Assembly (NCBI RefSeq): GCF_900091505.1
Contig: NZ_LT607409.1
Coordinates: 1 to 64,000 of the forward strand
Origin: Micromonospora chokoriensis
Lineage (GTDB): Bacteria > Actinomycetota > Actinomycetes > Mycobacteriales > Micromonosporaceae
Length of the DNA: 64,000 bases
Direction of reading: 5' to 3'
Shown: piece after piece, positions 8,824 to 17,430 of the stretch
How positions within the stretch are numbered: the first letter of the stretch is position 1
How the letters are laid out: the number at the start of each line of letters is the position of its first letter
Made by a program: the position numbers and the translations under genes
Notes under the pieces: generated by a model
Told to the model about the DNA's origin: nothing
The model's input: the letters and a program-made list of their open reading frames with translations, nothing else
Databases searched by the model: none

Positions 8824-9342
8824 ATGGGCAAGAAGACGATCCACGTCTCCGACTTCACCGGCACGGTTCTGCAGCAGGACGACGAGGTGGTCCGCGTCGT
8901 GGTGCTGGAGCACCCGGACCTGGTCGCCGGGCCCGTGCAGTTGGACGCCACGCCGACCGAGGTGGAGAGCATCGACGACGCCGCCCTGGACGTGGCGGTG
9001 GTCGAGATCCACGATCGGCACGGCGGTGGCGAGCCCCGCCGGGTGGTGTTGACCGCCAGCGAGTTCGACGCGATGGCCACCGACGTGCCGATGGCTCAGC
9101 TGCTGAAGACGGCCGAGCGGGTCCGCCCACCCAAGGCCCGCAAGAGCGCCGAGAAGATCGACTACGGCACGTTGGAACACGCCGGCAAGCCGCACCGCGG
9201 TCGGGTCACCGAGGAGGAGGCCCGACTGGTACGCGAGCAGCTCGACGAGGTGAACAAGCGCCTCGCCGACGCGGGCGTGCGCCAGATCGACCCGACCGAC
9301 CCGGAGCACGCTCTGCGCTACGGCTTTCCGGACGCCTCCTGA
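8824..9342 (+). CDS. Conserved hypothetical protein
   Basis: A 172-residue soluble protein with AGGAGAAG upstream of the ATG. It begins MGKKTIHVSDFTG, has an acidic, probably beta-rich N-terminal half, a basic linker (RPPKARKSAEK, about residues 99-109) and a helical C-terminal part (RVTEEEARLVREQLDEVNKR) ending in a Pro-Asp segment. There is no signal peptide or membrane segment. I do not recognise a named family. The basic linker and helix could bind nucleic acid, but that is only a guess. Codon use looks like the neighbouring genes, so coding is likely. Confidence 0.75.
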   Translation: MGKKTIHVSDFTGTVLQQDDEVVRVVVLEHPDLVAGPVQLDATPTEVESIDDAALDVAVVEIHDRHGGGEPRRVVLTASEFDAMATDVPMAQLLKTAERVRPPKARKSAEKIDYGTLEHAGKPHRGRVTEEEARLVREQLDEVNKRLADAGVRQIDPTDPEHALRYGFPDAS

Positions 9343-9346
9343 CCGA

Positions 9347-9688
9347 TCAGGTCAGCAGGCCTTCTTCGTCGCGGAAGGCGGTCTCGGTGACCGCCTTCCG
9401 CTCACCGGCCGACCCACCGGTCAGGACCTGCTCCGGCCCGAGCCCGGTCACCTCGCCGCCACCGTCGCGGTCGATGGTCCAACTCTTGGCGGGCGTGGCG
9501 TCCACGGTGTAGACGCTGATCCGATCCGCTGTGAAGTCGGCACACTCCGCTATGACCAGGGCCGGTTGCCCATCGGCCACACGTAGTGCGAGCACCGGCT
9601 TGGCCGCCGGGGAGCAGGCGGTCAGCCCCGCCAGGGCGGCGAGCGTCACCAGGACGCCCACCGCCCGAATCCGTCCTCTGGTCAACAT
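9347..9688 (-). CDS. Small putative lipoprotein
   Basis: A 113-residue protein has a basic N-terminus (MLTRGRIR), a hydrophobic stretch and the lipobox LTAC (Cys near residue 24), so it is probably a membrane-anchored lipoprotein with a short acidic extracytoplasmic domain of about 90 residues. Function unknown. The ATG at 9688 is directly preceded by GGAGG with almost no spacing, and the frame is open to 9781, so the start is uncertain. Upstream the region has competing coding signals on both strands. Confidence 0.6.
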   Translation of the reverse strand: MLTRGRIRAVGVLVTLAALAGLTACSPAAKPVLALRVADGQPALVIAECADFTADRISVYTVDATPAKSWTIDRDGGGEVTGLGPEQVLTGGSAGERKAVTETAFRDEEGLLT

Positions 9689-9708
9689 CCTCCGCTGAGC
9701 ACGAGACG

Positions 9709-10002
9709 ATGATCCAACACTTGGACCAGTCAATGATCGGCTTGCCGTACTCCCAGCATTTGCCCTTGTACGGGTTGGCACCGACTTCCCACGGGTTGCG
9801 CCGTGGTGGTGGCAGCCGCAGTCTGCTCATCGACACCGCCGGGCACGTGGTCGTCGAACGGGATCGACTCGTGGCCCAGGGCCGGTGGGCGGTGTTGCGC
9901 GCGGACCTGCGCTCCTTCGTCGCCGACCGTGGGGTGACCGACGGCGACGGCGTCCGGTTAGGGCTCGACTATCTGCTCGTGACGGCAGCGCCGGTCGCCT
10001 GA
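9709..10002 (+). CDS. Hypothetical protein, possibly a rearranged remnant
   Basis: A 97-codon ORF whose second half (from about residue 38, SLLIDTAGHVVVERDRLVAQ onward) looks like normal protein. The first third uses many TTG leucines and reads better on the opposite strand, where RRNPWEVGANPYKGKCWEYG is encoded near 9810-9750. This suggests a junction rather than an intact gene. There is no convincing ribosome site before either ATG (9709 or 9733). No family recognised. Confidence 0.35.
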   Translation: MIQHLDQSMIGLPYSQHLPLYGLAPTSHGLRRGGGSRSLLIDTAGHVVVERDRLVAQGRWAVLRADLRSFVADRGVTDGDGVRLGLDYLLVTAAPVA

Positions 10003-10095
10003 CGCGAGCCGGCGACGCCGCGCGAGGGTGGGCAGAGCGCGCCGTCCCGGAGCGGCGACATCACTCGCGGGACGGCTCGAACGGTTCCACAATGC

Positions 10096-10830
10096 CTAAC
10101 CGGCGTCGCCACTCTTCCACGCGGCGCTGACCGCGGCGGCGAGCGCGGTGGCGAGATCGGCCTCCACCGCCGCCTTCTCCAGGCCGAGACTGGTGAGCAC
10201 GCCGGCGCCGTCCTCCTGCTCCAGCAGGGCGAGCAGGATGTGCTCGGTGCCGATGTAGTTGTGCCCGAGGCGCAGCGCCTCCCGGAAGGTCAGCTCCAAC
10301 GCCTTCTTGCCACGGGCGTCGTACGGGATCAGGTCCGGCACCTGCTCGACCCGGGGCGGAAGGGCGGCGGCGACCGCCTCCCGCACCACCTCGGGTGTGA
10401 CGCCCAGGTCAGCCATCACCCGGGCGGCGAGCGCCTCCGGTTCCGCGAGCAGCCCCAGCACCAGGTGCTCGGGCCCGATCTCGGCGTTGCCGTTGGCGCG
10501 GGCCTCCTCCTGCGAGGCCATCACCACGTTGCGGGCGCGGGGGGTGAACCGGCTGAAGCCGGCGTTCGGGTCGAGCGCGGCGGCGTCGGTGGAGGCTTTC
10601 GGCACGAAGCGTTTCTGGGCGGCCTGCTTGCTGACGCCCATGCTGCGGCCGATGTCGGTCCAGGAGGCACCCGAGCGGCGGGCCTGGTCGACGAAGTGGC
10701 CGATCAGGTGATCGGCGACCTCACCGAGGTGGTCGGCGGCGATGACCGCGTCGGTGAGCTGGTCCAGGGCGTCGGTGTGCGCCGTCTTGATCGCCTGGAT
10801 CAGGTCGTCGAGCTTGACCGTGTTGCTCAT
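10096..10830 (-). CDS. HTH protein with Clp N-terminal (ClpA/ClpC N) repeats
   Basis: The 244-residue protein combines a helix-turn-helix-like stretch (ASWTDIGRSMGVSKQAAQKR, about residues 55-74) with two Clp_N motifs: FTPRARNVVMASQEEARANG with GPEHLVLGLL, then ALELTFREALRLGHNYIGTE with HILLALL. Clp_N domains bind substrates or adaptors of the Clp protease. There is no AAA module, so it is not a chaperone ATPase. I infer a transcription regulator that senses protein stress or is itself a Clp target. The start at 10830 is chosen for GGAG nine bases upstream; the frame also opens at 10848. Two palindromes adjoin the start, suggesting autoregulation. Confidence 0.85.
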   Translation of the reverse strand: MSNTVKLDDLIQAIKTAHTDALDQLTDAVIAADHLGEVADHLIGHFVDQARRSGASWTDIGRSMGVSKQAAQKRFVPKASTDAAALDPNAGFSRFTPRARNVVMASQEEARANGNAEIGPEHLVLGLLAEPEALAARVMADLGVTPEVVREAVAAALPPRVEQVPDLIPYDARGKKALELTFREALRLGHNYIGTEHILLALLEQEDGAGVLTSLGLEKAAVEADLATALAAAVSAAWKSGDAG

Positions 10831-10850
10831 GGGGATGGGCTCCGTCATGC

Positions 10851-10867
10851 GTCAACCATAGGTTGAC
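10851..10867. promoter_or_regulatory. Palindromic operator 1 of the Clp-N/HTH gene
   Basis: GTCAACCATAGGTTGAC is a perfect 7-bp inverted repeat with a 3-bp spacer. It lies 21 bp before the chosen start and is one of two related copies with centres 28 bp apart. Confidence 0.65.
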
Positions 10868-10876
10868 AAAGTCCCG

Positions 10877-10897
10877 GCGTCAACCTTGAGTTGACGC
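10877..10897. promoter_or_regulatory. Palindromic operator 2 of the Clp-N/HTH gene
   Basis: Arms GCGTCAAC and GTTGACGC (8 bp, perfect) flank a 5-bp spacer. The core GTCAAC/GTTGAC is shared with the first copy, so one dimeric protein probably binds both. The CTTGAGT inside lacks the ACTCAAG partner of an HspR HAIR site. Confidence 0.6.
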
Positions 10898-10907
10898 ATG
10901 GACGCCC

Positions 10908-11912
10908 TCATCCGACGAACTCCGGCAGTCGCCGGGCGACGACCGCCGGTGACGGCATCCGGGCGATCTCCTCGGCGACGTCCCGGGCCGCCTCGCGCTG
11001 CGCGGCGTGCCGCGACAGCAGGTGGCGGGCCTGCTCGGCGACGGCGCTCGCGTCCACCTCCCCGGGGAGGATCCGCAGGGCGAGACCGGCGGCACTGAGC
11101 ACGTCGGCGTTGGCGAACTGGTCAGCGCCCTGCGGCAGCATCACCTGCGGTACGCCGGCCGCGAGCGCGCCCAGGGTGGTGCCGCTGCCGCCGTGGTGCA
11201 CCACCACGTCGACCAGCGGCAACAGTTCCGCCTGTGACACCCACCGACGCACGGTGACGTGGTCGGGGATCTCGCCGAGCTGCTCCGGTGGCACACGACC
11301 CGCCGCGACCACCACCTGCGCGTCCACTGTCGACAGACCGGCGATGGCCGTACGGAGCAGCTCGGCCGTGCCGAACGCGGTGCCGAGGGTCAGATAGATC
11401 AACGGTCGAGACGCCCGGCGGCTCAGTCGTTCGGGCAACGGGGCCGGTGTGGAGAAGGCGACCGGGCGCAGCTCGATCCGGCGTTCCGTGGCGAGGAAGG
11501 TCTCGTCCTGCAGGGAGGGCGGCCAGATGTCGAGGTGCGGCCGACCGACGACCTCGGCGTTCCTGGTGGGGAGTTCGAGGCCGATGCCCTCGGGGATCAT
11601 TCGGCCGAACCCGTGCCAGATGCTCGGGATGCCGGCCCGGCGAGCGGCGACGCCGGCTCCCGGCAACCCCCACCCGTGCACCACCAGGTCGGGGCGCAGT
11701 CGCGCCAACTCCGGTTCGAGGTCCTCCGCGTACACCTCGTAGAAGGCGTCGGCGGGACGGAACGGCCGCAGCCCGTTGGCGGCGAGCGGCTCGTGTACGG
11801 CCTCACCGGCGGCGAAGTGCACCTCGTGACCGGCGTCCCGGGCGGCGACCGCCAGCGGGATCAGCGGGTAGGTGTGACCGACGGACGCGAGACTGGCGAA
11901 CAGGACGCGCAT
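10908..11912 (-). CDS. MGT-type glycosyltransferase (GT1)
   Basis: This is a 334-residue GT-B enzyme. Its N-terminus, MRVLFASLASVGHTYPLIPL, is the acceptor-side fold start with the conserved GH. The C-terminal donor site reads VVHHGGSGTTLGALAAGVPQ (His-Gly-Gly diphosphate grip) and then LPQGADQFANA. Such enzymes move a sugar from a nucleotide donor onto macrolides, polyketides or other hydrophobic aglycones. It is short for the family (usually about 380-400), mostly through a compact N-terminal domain. The ATG at 11912 is preferred over 12008, which would overlap the divergent gene. There is no biosynthetic cluster beside it, so a detoxifying or orphan role is possible. Confidence 0.85.
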   Translation of the reverse strand: MRVLFASLASVGHTYPLIPLAVAARDAGHEVHFAAGEAVHEPLAANGLRPFRPADAFYEVYAEDLEPELARLRPDLVVHGWGLPGAGVAARRAGIPSIWHGFGRMIPEGIGLELPTRNAEVVGRPHLDIWPPSLQDETFLATERRIELRPVAFSTPAPLPERLSRRASRPLIYLTLGTAFGTAELLRTAIAGLSTVDAQVVVAAGRVPPEQLGEIPDHVTVRRWVSQAELLPLVDVVVHHGGSGTTLGALAAGVPQVMLPQGADQFANADVLSAAGLALRILPGEVDASAVAEQARHLLSRHAAQREAARDVAEEIARMPSPAVVARRLPEFVG

Positions 11913-12006
11913 GACGCCGGACCCTAGCGGCAGCACCGTCGCCCGGGCCCGGTGGCCCGTATACGGTGGGCAGCGTCGAGCACGGTCACCGGGGGGAGGG
12001 GCGGTC

Positions 12007-12846
12007 ATGCGTCTCCACGTGGGGTGCGCGATGTGGAGTCACCGGTCGTGGCCGGGCCACCGGCTGCCGCCCGCCGAACGCCTGGCGCACTACGCCGGCT
12101 GGTGCGACGCCGTGGAGGGCAACACGACGTTCTATGCGACCCCGACCCGGGACACCGTGACGTCGTGGGCCACGCAGACCGATCCCACGTTCCGGTTCGT
12201 CCCCAAGCTGCCGAAGGTCGTCACGCACGAACGACGGCTCACCGACGTGGACGAGCCACTGCGCGCCTTCCTGGACGCGATCGAGCCGCTCGGTCCGCGC
12301 GCCCATGCTCTCTGGATCCAGTTGCCCGGCTCGTTCACACCCTCCGACCTGCCCACACTGGGGCGCTTCCTGACCCGGCTTCCCCGATCCCACCGGTACG
12401 CGGTGGAGGTCCGCCATCCGTCCTTCTTCAGCGACGACCGCGCGATCCGGCTGCTGGAGGCGACCCTCACCGGCGCGTCGGCCGAGTGGATCCCCTTCGA
12501 CACGACCGTCTTCTTCGCGAGCCGGCCGACCAGCGACGCGGAGCGCGACGCCTGGACCAGGAAACCCCGCGTGCCGCTCCGGTCGACGGCCCTGACCGAT
12601 CAGCCGATCGTGCGCTACCTCGGCCGTGACGACTCCGCGCGCACTGTCGAGGGGTGGCAGCGCTGGGTCGACGTGACCGCCACGTGGCTCCGGGAGGGTC
12701 GTTCACCGACGATGTTCGTCCACACCCCGGACAACGCCGACGCGCCCGCGCTCGCCCGCCGGTTCCACGACGAGGTACGGGCCCGGGTGCCCGACCTCGA
12801 CCCGTTGCCCGAACCGATCCCGGTCGAACCGCTGACACTGTTCTGA
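12007..12846 (+). CDS. DUF72 domain protein (YecE-like)
   Basis: The 279-residue protein begins MRLHVGCAMWSHRSWPG and continues with LAHYAGWCDAVEGNTTFYAT, both typical of DUF72. Later family motifs include FRFVPKLPKVVTHERRL, YAVEVRHPSFF and RYLGRD. The family forms a TIM-barrel-like fold of unknown biochemical role. GGGAGGGG precedes the ATG. It is divergent from the GT1 gene across 94 bp. Confidence 0.88.
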   Translation: MRLHVGCAMWSHRSWPGHRLPPAERLAHYAGWCDAVEGNTTFYATPTRDTVTSWATQTDPTFRFVPKLPKVVTHERRLTDVDEPLRAFLDAIEPLGPRAHALWIQLPGSFTPSDLPTLGRFLTRLPRSHRYAVEVRHPSFFSDDRAIRLLEATLTGASAEWIPFDTTVFFASRPTSDAERDAWTRKPRVPLRSTALTDQPIVRYLGRDDSARTVEGWQRWVDVTATWLREGRSPTMFVHTPDNADAPALARRFHDEVRARVPDLDPLPEPIPVEPLTLF

Positions 12847-12854
12847 CCGAGCCA

Positions 12855-14687
12855 TCAGGGCTGTTCCTTCAGCAGATCGTCGAGGTGGGCGGCCGTGCTG
12901 ATCAGCGAGAGGTGACTGAACGCCTGCGGGAAGTTGCCGATCTGCTCACCGGTCGGCGCGATCTCCTCGGAGTAGAGACCGAGCCTGTTGCTGTAGGTGA
13001 GCATCTTCTCGAAGGTCAACCGGGCGTCGTCGAGCCGACCGGCCAGGGCCAACGCCTGCACGTACCAGAAGGTGCACATGTTGAAGGTGCCCTCGGTGCC
13101 GGCGAGGCCGTCCGGCGAGGCCTTCGGGTCGTAGCGGTAGACCAGACTGTCGGAGACCAGGTCGACGTCCATCGCCCGCAACGTCGACTCCCACATCGGG
13201 TCCGTCGGCGAGATGAAGTTCAGCCCGGGCATCGACAGGAGCGAGGCGTCCAGGATGTCGGAACGGTAGTGCTGCACGAACGCGCCGCGCCCCTTGTCGT
13301 ACCCCCGGGTCATGACCTGCTCGTAGATGGCGTCGCGTTGCGTGGACCACCGGGCGATGTCGCCGGGACGTCCGCGGCGTCGGGCGATGCGGATGGCCCG
13401 GTCGAGCGCCACCCAAGACAGCACCCGACCGTAGGTGAAGTCCTCCCGGCCGGACCGGGTCTCCCAGATGCCGTCCTCGGGCTGGTCCCAGTGCTCGCAG
13501 AGCCAGTCCATCAGCCCGGCCGTCTTCCGCCAGCCCTCGTAGGGCGCGATCAGACCGTTGCGGTCCGCGAGTTCCAACGCGACGAGCGCCTCGCCGTAGA
13601 TGTCGAGTTGCAGTTGGCCGGAGGCGCCGTTGCCGATCCGCACCGGCGCCGAGCCGCGGTACCCCTCCAGGTGGCCCAGCACCTCTTCGTCGAGGTCCGG
13701 TGAGCCGTCGATCCGGTACATGACCTGTAGCGGCGAGTTGTCGTCGCGGGCCTCGCGGATGCGCGAGTCGAGCCAGAACAGGTACTTCTGGGCTTCGTCG
13801 GTGAACCCCAGACGCAGCAGCGCGTGCACCGAGAACGACGCGTCCCGGACCCAGGTGTAGCGGTAGTCCCAGTTCCGCTGCCCACCGATCTGCTCCGGGA
13901 GACCCGCCGTGGGTGCCGCGACCAGGGCGCCGGTCGGGGCGTACGTCATCAGCTTGAGGGTCATCGCCGACCGCTCGACGACCTCTCTCCAGCGGCCCGT
14001 GTAGCGGGAACCGCCGACCCACTGCCGCCAGAAGTCGCGGGTCTCGGCGAGCAGGTCGCATGCCTCGTCGGTGGTGAGCGCCCGGGGTGCGTGCGGGCAG
14101 GCGGTCTCCAGGGCCACCCCGCCGATGTCACCCTCGTGCAGGTCGAACGACGCGGACACGCCCTCGGCATCGCGTCGGATGTCTCGCGCGTCGAACTCCC
14201 GTAGCGAGTTGCGGAAGGCGGCGAGGGTGAGGGTCATCGTGGGGCTCCGGAAGACCTCGCCCTCCGGGTGCACCTCGAGTTCGTACGGATCACGCCCGTA
14301 GTTGAACCGGGGGCGGCAGTCGAAACGGAACCGCATGCTCCCCCGGACCATCCGGACCAGCCGGATCAACCGGTGCCGGTCGGTGGCGTGTTCACCGGTG
14401 ACGGGCATGAAGTCCAACAACTCACCCACACCGTCAGCGGTGTGGAAACGGGTGATGAGGATCGGCGTACCGGGCAGATAGAGCTGCTTGCTCGCGTAGT
14501 CGACGCCGTCGGGAGACAGTTGGAAGTGGCCGCCCCTGCGTCGGTCCAGCAGCGCGCCGAACAGGCTCGGTGAGTCGAAGCGTGGCGCGCAGAACCAGTC
14601 GACCGTGCCGTCCTCGCTGATCAGTGCTGCCGTCTGCAGGTCACCGATCAGACCGTGCTCCCCGATGGCTGGGTAGGTCGACTGCAC
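12855..14687 (-). CDS. Glycoside hydrolase family 15 protein (glucoamylase/trehalase-like)
   Basis: The 610-residue protein has the layout of actinobacterial GH15 enzymes: an N-terminal beta-sandwich (IGDLQTAALISEDGTVDWFC) and an (alpha/alpha)6 barrel with RNWDYRYTWVRDASF, EDGIWETRSG (general acid Glu) and SEEIAPTGEQIGNFPQAFSH (general base Glu region). There is no signal peptide, so it should act in the cytosol on alpha-glucans or trehalose. The trehalase-like variety cannot be separated from glucoamylase by eye. The GTG start has GGGAGGGGG upstream. The stop lies 8 bp from the convergent DUF72 stop. Confidence 0.9.
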   Translation of the reverse strand: MQSTYPAIGEHGLIGDLQTAALISEDGTVDWFCAPRFDSPSLFGALLDRRRGGHFQLSPDGVDYASKQLYLPGTPILITRFHTADGVGELLDFMPVTGEHATDRHRLIRLVRMVRGSMRFRFDCRPRFNYGRDPYELEVHPEGEVFRSPTMTLTLAAFRNSLREFDARDIRRDAEGVSASFDLHEGDIGGVALETACPHAPRALTTDEACDLLAETRDFWRQWVGGSRYTGRWREVVERSAMTLKLMTYAPTGALVAAPTAGLPEQIGGQRNWDYRYTWVRDASFSVHALLRLGFTDEAQKYLFWLDSRIREARDDNSPLQVMYRIDGSPDLDEEVLGHLEGYRGSAPVRIGNGASGQLQLDIYGEALVALELADRNGLIAPYEGWRKTAGLMDWLCEHWDQPEDGIWETRSGREDFTYGRVLSWVALDRAIRIARRRGRPGDIARWSTQRDAIYEQVMTRGYDKGRGAFVQHYRSDILDASLLSMPGLNFISPTDPMWESTLRAMDVDLVSDSLVYRYDPKASPDGLAGTEGTFNMCTFWYVQALALAGRLDDARLTFEKMLTYSNRLGLYSEEIAPTGEQIGNFPQAFSHLSLISTAAHLDDLLKEQP

Positions 14688-14760
14688 GCGGCCCCCTCCC
14701 GCTCGTCGTGGCGACGGCGGCGACTACCCGCAAAGAGGCCGTGACACACCTGGTTCCGGG

Positions 14761-14789
14761 GCGGGACGGGGCCGCCGGCCCCGTCCCGC
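14761..14789. terminator. 13-bp hairpin in the GH15/VOC divergent gap
   Basis: The perfect inverted repeat 14761-14773 / 14777-14789 has a 3-nt loop. It lies in the 306-bp gap between the divergent GH15 and VOC genes, where no gene is otherwise visible. It could insulate the two promoters. Its role as a terminator is uncertain because no gene ends there. Confidence 0.4.
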
Positions 14790-14993
14790 AACCACGGTCA
14801 GCGGGCGAGGAAGGTCTTCCCAGTTTCCGGCCGGGTAGGTGCGGAGCGTGCCCACACCCGTCGCTCGGACTCCTGCGCCGACACGGGAGAGGCCAGGACG
14901 CCGACATCTTCGGGCGCGACGGCCATTGCGGAAGGGATCCGTCCGCGATCGCCGATACCGTCGCCAGCGACGACAGCGACGAGAGGACCGCAG

Positions 14994-15422
14994 ATGAGCC
15001 TGCGAGGATTTGCCACACTCACCATCTGGGCGGACGACGTGGAGGCGGCCACCGCGTGGTACGCGGACCTCCTCGGCGTCGAGGCGTACTTCACGCGCCC
15101 CGGGCCGGACGGACGCCTCGCGTACGCCGAGTTCCGCGTCGGCGACTACCAGGCTGAACTGGGCATCATCGACCGCCGGTACGCGCCGGCCGGGGCATCC
15201 GCGTCCGGGCCCGGAGGAGTGGTGATGCACTGGCACGTCGACGACCTGGAGGCCACCGTCGACCGACTGCTGGCGCTGGGCGCCACGGAGTACCAGCCGA
15301 TCACCCCGCACGGCGACGGGGGGTTCGTCACCGCGTCGGTCGTCGACCCGTTCGGCAACGTGCTGGGCGTCATGCGCAACCCGCACTACCTCGACATCCT
15401 CGCCTCGCTCACGGCGACCTGA
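14994..15422 (+). CDS. VOC family protein (glyoxalase/bleomycin-resistance fold)
   Basis: This 142-residue protein has two beta-alpha-beta-beta-beta units. The first runs FATLTIWADDVEAATAWYAD to YQAELGIIDRRY. The second runs VVMHWHVDDLEATVDRLLAL to TASVVDPFGNVLGVMRNP, the usual DPFGN ending. The likely metal ligands are His in MHWHV and Glu in AELG, but their identity is a guess. The substrate is unknown. GAGAGGAC lies before the ATG. The stop is 8 bp from the convergent FUSC gene. Confidence 0.85.
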   Translation: MSLRGFATLTIWADDVEAATAWYADLLGVEAYFTRPGPDGRLAYAEFRVGDYQAELGIIDRRYAPAGASASGPGGVVMHWHVDDLEATVDRLLALGATEYQPITPHGDGGFVTASVVDPFGNVLGVMRNPHYLDILASLTAT

Positions 15423-15429
15423 GGCGGGG

Positions 15430-16629
15430 TCAGGCCCACCCGTCCGGATCCGCTGTCCGCCGGACCAGGGCCGCCGCCTTGTCGGCGTCGAGCCCGCTGG
15501 CGATGAGCAGGTCGTTCGCCGCGGTACGGAACTCGCCGGCGGCGATCATTCCGGAGTATCCCAACCGGTGCGTGTGCGGACGGCTGGGATCGGGCGCGGC
15601 CTCCCCCTGCGCCCTGCCGATCAACTCGACGGCGGTCAGGATCTGCTGCCGCGCCTCCCGTGGATCGTCCCGCGTGCGGATCATGCACCTGAGGGTCTGC
15701 ACGCTGACGGCGAGCAGATCGAGCGCTTCGGGAAACTCCTCGGGTATCGGCTCGTCGTCCCGGAGCGCCCTGGTGAGCCGCCTCGCGATGGACCGACAGC
15801 TGTGCAGGCTGCGCTCCATGTGGCGGACGGCTTCGGTGTAGAAGGCCAGCGACGGGCGGTCCCGCCACCGAAGTGGCGCGAGCCGTACCACCTCCTGGGC
15901 GGCGTCGAGCCCTTCGTCCAGCGCGGTCAGTCGGGGGGACAGGGCCCGCAACGCACCCAGACCCCGCTCGGTCGCGGCGAGATCGCGGCGGCGGAGCGCT
16001 GCGGCCAGGTCGTGCAGGGCGGTGATGGCCGGGTCGATGACCGGCTCGGCCAGCCGCTGCACAGTGCGCTGCGGGTGGATGGGCACCAGCAGCAGACCGA
16101 CCGCCAGCCCGATCACCCCACCGATTGCGGCGTCGACGAAGCGGGGAATGGACAGGTCACGGACGGGCGGTTCCAGGGTGGCGATGAGCACCGCGGTGGC
16201 GCCCGCCTGGGTGAGCAGTGAACCACCGCCCTTGAGCAGCAGGGCGACGATGATCGCCAGCACGACGACCACACCGGTCTGCCACGCTCCGATGCCGAAC
16301 AACGGCATGAGCGTGTCACCCACGGCAAGCCCGAGGACCACCCCGACCAGCAGTTCGATGGTGCGCCGCAGACGTGAGCCCATCGAGGCCGCGACGATGC
16401 CCACCGCGGTGGTGGGCGCGAAGACCGGGGCGGAGTTGTCCAGGAACTGGTACCCGACGAACCAGGCGAGTGCCGCCGCGACGCCGGCCTGCACGGCGAG
16501 CAGCCCGTTGAGGCGCAAGCGCCAGGCGCGGGAGCGTAGCGCGTACCGCGCCCGTTTCCGCAGGCCGGCAACTGCCCGATCGGTCGGGGACGGGGCGGGG
16601 TCGCCGGACGACTCCTGCTCTGCGGGCAT
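15430..16629 (-). CDS. FUSC-family (aromatic acid exporter-like) membrane protein
   Basis: The 399-residue protein has a basic N-terminal leader of about 40 residues. About five or six hydrophobic segments follow between residues 42 and 185, including APTTAVGIVAASMGSRLRRT and VVVVLAIIVALLLKGGGSL, with the conserved GxxxRRTIELLVG turn. A helical cytoplasmic C-terminal half of about 200 residues completes it. This fits FUSC/ArAE proteins, some of which export aromatic acids. Substrate unknown. The ATG at 16629 lacks a clear ribosome site. Confidence 0.82.
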   Translation of the reverse strand: MPAEQESSGDPAPSPTDRAVAGLRKRARYALRSRAWRLRLNGLLAVQAGVAAALAWFVGYQFLDNSAPVFAPTTAVGIVAASMGSRLRRTIELLVGVVLGLAVGDTLMPLFGIGAWQTGVVVVLAIIVALLLKGGGSLLTQAGATAVLIATLEPPVRDLSIPRFVDAAIGGVIGLAVGLLLVPIHPQRTVQRLAEPVIDPAITALHDLAAALRRRDLAATERGLGALRALSPRLTALDEGLDAAQEVVRLAPLRWRDRPSLAFYTEAVRHMERSLHSCRSIARRLTRALRDDEPIPEEFPEALDLLAVSVQTLRCMIRTRDDPREARQQILTAVELIGRAQGEAAPDPSRPHTHRLGYSGMIAAGEFRTAANDLLIASGLDADKAAALVRRTADPDGWA

Positions 16630-16692
16630 CGCGCGGTCTACCCGGCGGTGTCGGATCTATCCCGTCAGCGACGCGGAACAGCGTCGCTCGCC

Positions 16693-16989
16693 TCAGTGGG
16701 CCGGATTCGGGGTGTGCGGCAGCTTGCCGAGCTGACGCCAGTTCGTCTCCGCCACCTCGACGTCGTAGTGCGCGGCGGCGGCGAGGATGTTCTGGAAGGC
16801 CTGGTCACGCTCCTTGTCGGTGACGCCCTGCACCTGGTCGAACCGGGCGATGGCGTTCCGGACGTGGCCGGCGTCGGTCATCGGTTCCTTGCGCTTGCCC
16901 GGGAACGCGAAGACGCTCTCCGGCAGCTCGCGCTTGTCCTTGTCCGTCAGGCCGCCGTGCTTCTCGTGGGGCTTCCAGGTCGACGTCAT
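16693..16989 (-). CDS. Small conserved protein (DUF6582-like)
   Basis: A 98-residue hydrophilic protein, MTSTWKPHEKHGGLTDKDKR onward, with ELPESVFAFPGKRKEPM and DAGHVRNAIARFDQVQGV. These match a short actinobacterial family often listed as DUF6582 and sometimes seen near stress genes; the assignment is from memory of the motif. Function unknown. GAGAG lies just before the ATG. Confidence 0.75.
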   Translation of the reverse strand: MTSTWKPHEKHGGLTDKDKRELPESVFAFPGKRKEPMTDAGHVRNAIARFDQVQGVTDKERDQAFQNILAAAAHYDVEVAETNWRQLGKLPHTPNPAH

Positions 16990-17127
16990 CTCTCACCAGT
17001 ACCCGCGACCGCCGCGACAGCACCTCCCAGGACGAGTTTTTCGCCCGCGCTCACAAGATCCATATCATGCGCCCGACCCGCGTGCGGCCGAAGCCCGTAC
17101 CGTCTCGGTCCTTTGTGGAATGCGAGC

Positions 17128-17430
17128 ATGGCCGACATGGATATCTACGAGGACGCCCGCACGGTGTCACGGTCGGATCTGGCCGCCTGGTTGCGTCAGC
17201 TGGCGAGCCAGCTGGAGTCCGATGGGCGGATCTTCTACGGCGCGGCGGGCTCCGTGTCCGTGGCGGACACCGTGCGCTGCGAGCTGGAGATCGAACAGGA
17301 GAGCGAGACGGAGCTGTCCGTCGAGATCGAGTTCTCCTGGACCGTGCCGACGCCGTCCGGACCGGCGGCGGACGAGGTCGAGGAGTCGCCGAGCGGGGAG
17401 CAGCAGGACGAGGCCACCCCGGAGGCGTGA
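17128..17430 (+). CDS. Amphi-Trp domain protein
   Basis: The 100-residue acidic protein has the short amphi-Trp pattern: a conserved helix (RSDLAAWLRQLASQLESDGR) followed by strands with charged and aromatic alternation (ELEIEQESETELSVEIEFSW). Function of the family is unknown. It ends in a low-complexity acidic tail. The start is either 17128 or the ATG nine bases later. Its stop overlaps the GTG of the next small gene. Confidence 0.8.
   Translation: MADMDIYEDARTVSRSDLAAWLRQLASQLESDGRIFYGAAGSVSVADTVRCELEIEQESETELSVEIEFSWTVPTPSGPAADEVEESPSGEQQDEATPEA

Noticed and set aside
10877..10897. HspR HAIR element (CTTGAGT...ACTCAAG)
   Set aside because: Only the left half-site is present. The sequence is better explained as a GTCAAC/GTTGAC palindrome matching the neighbouring copy.
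14724..15386. Minus-strand frames opposite the VOC gene
   Set aside because: They lack family motifs and ribosome sites, while the plus-strand VOC protein is clear.
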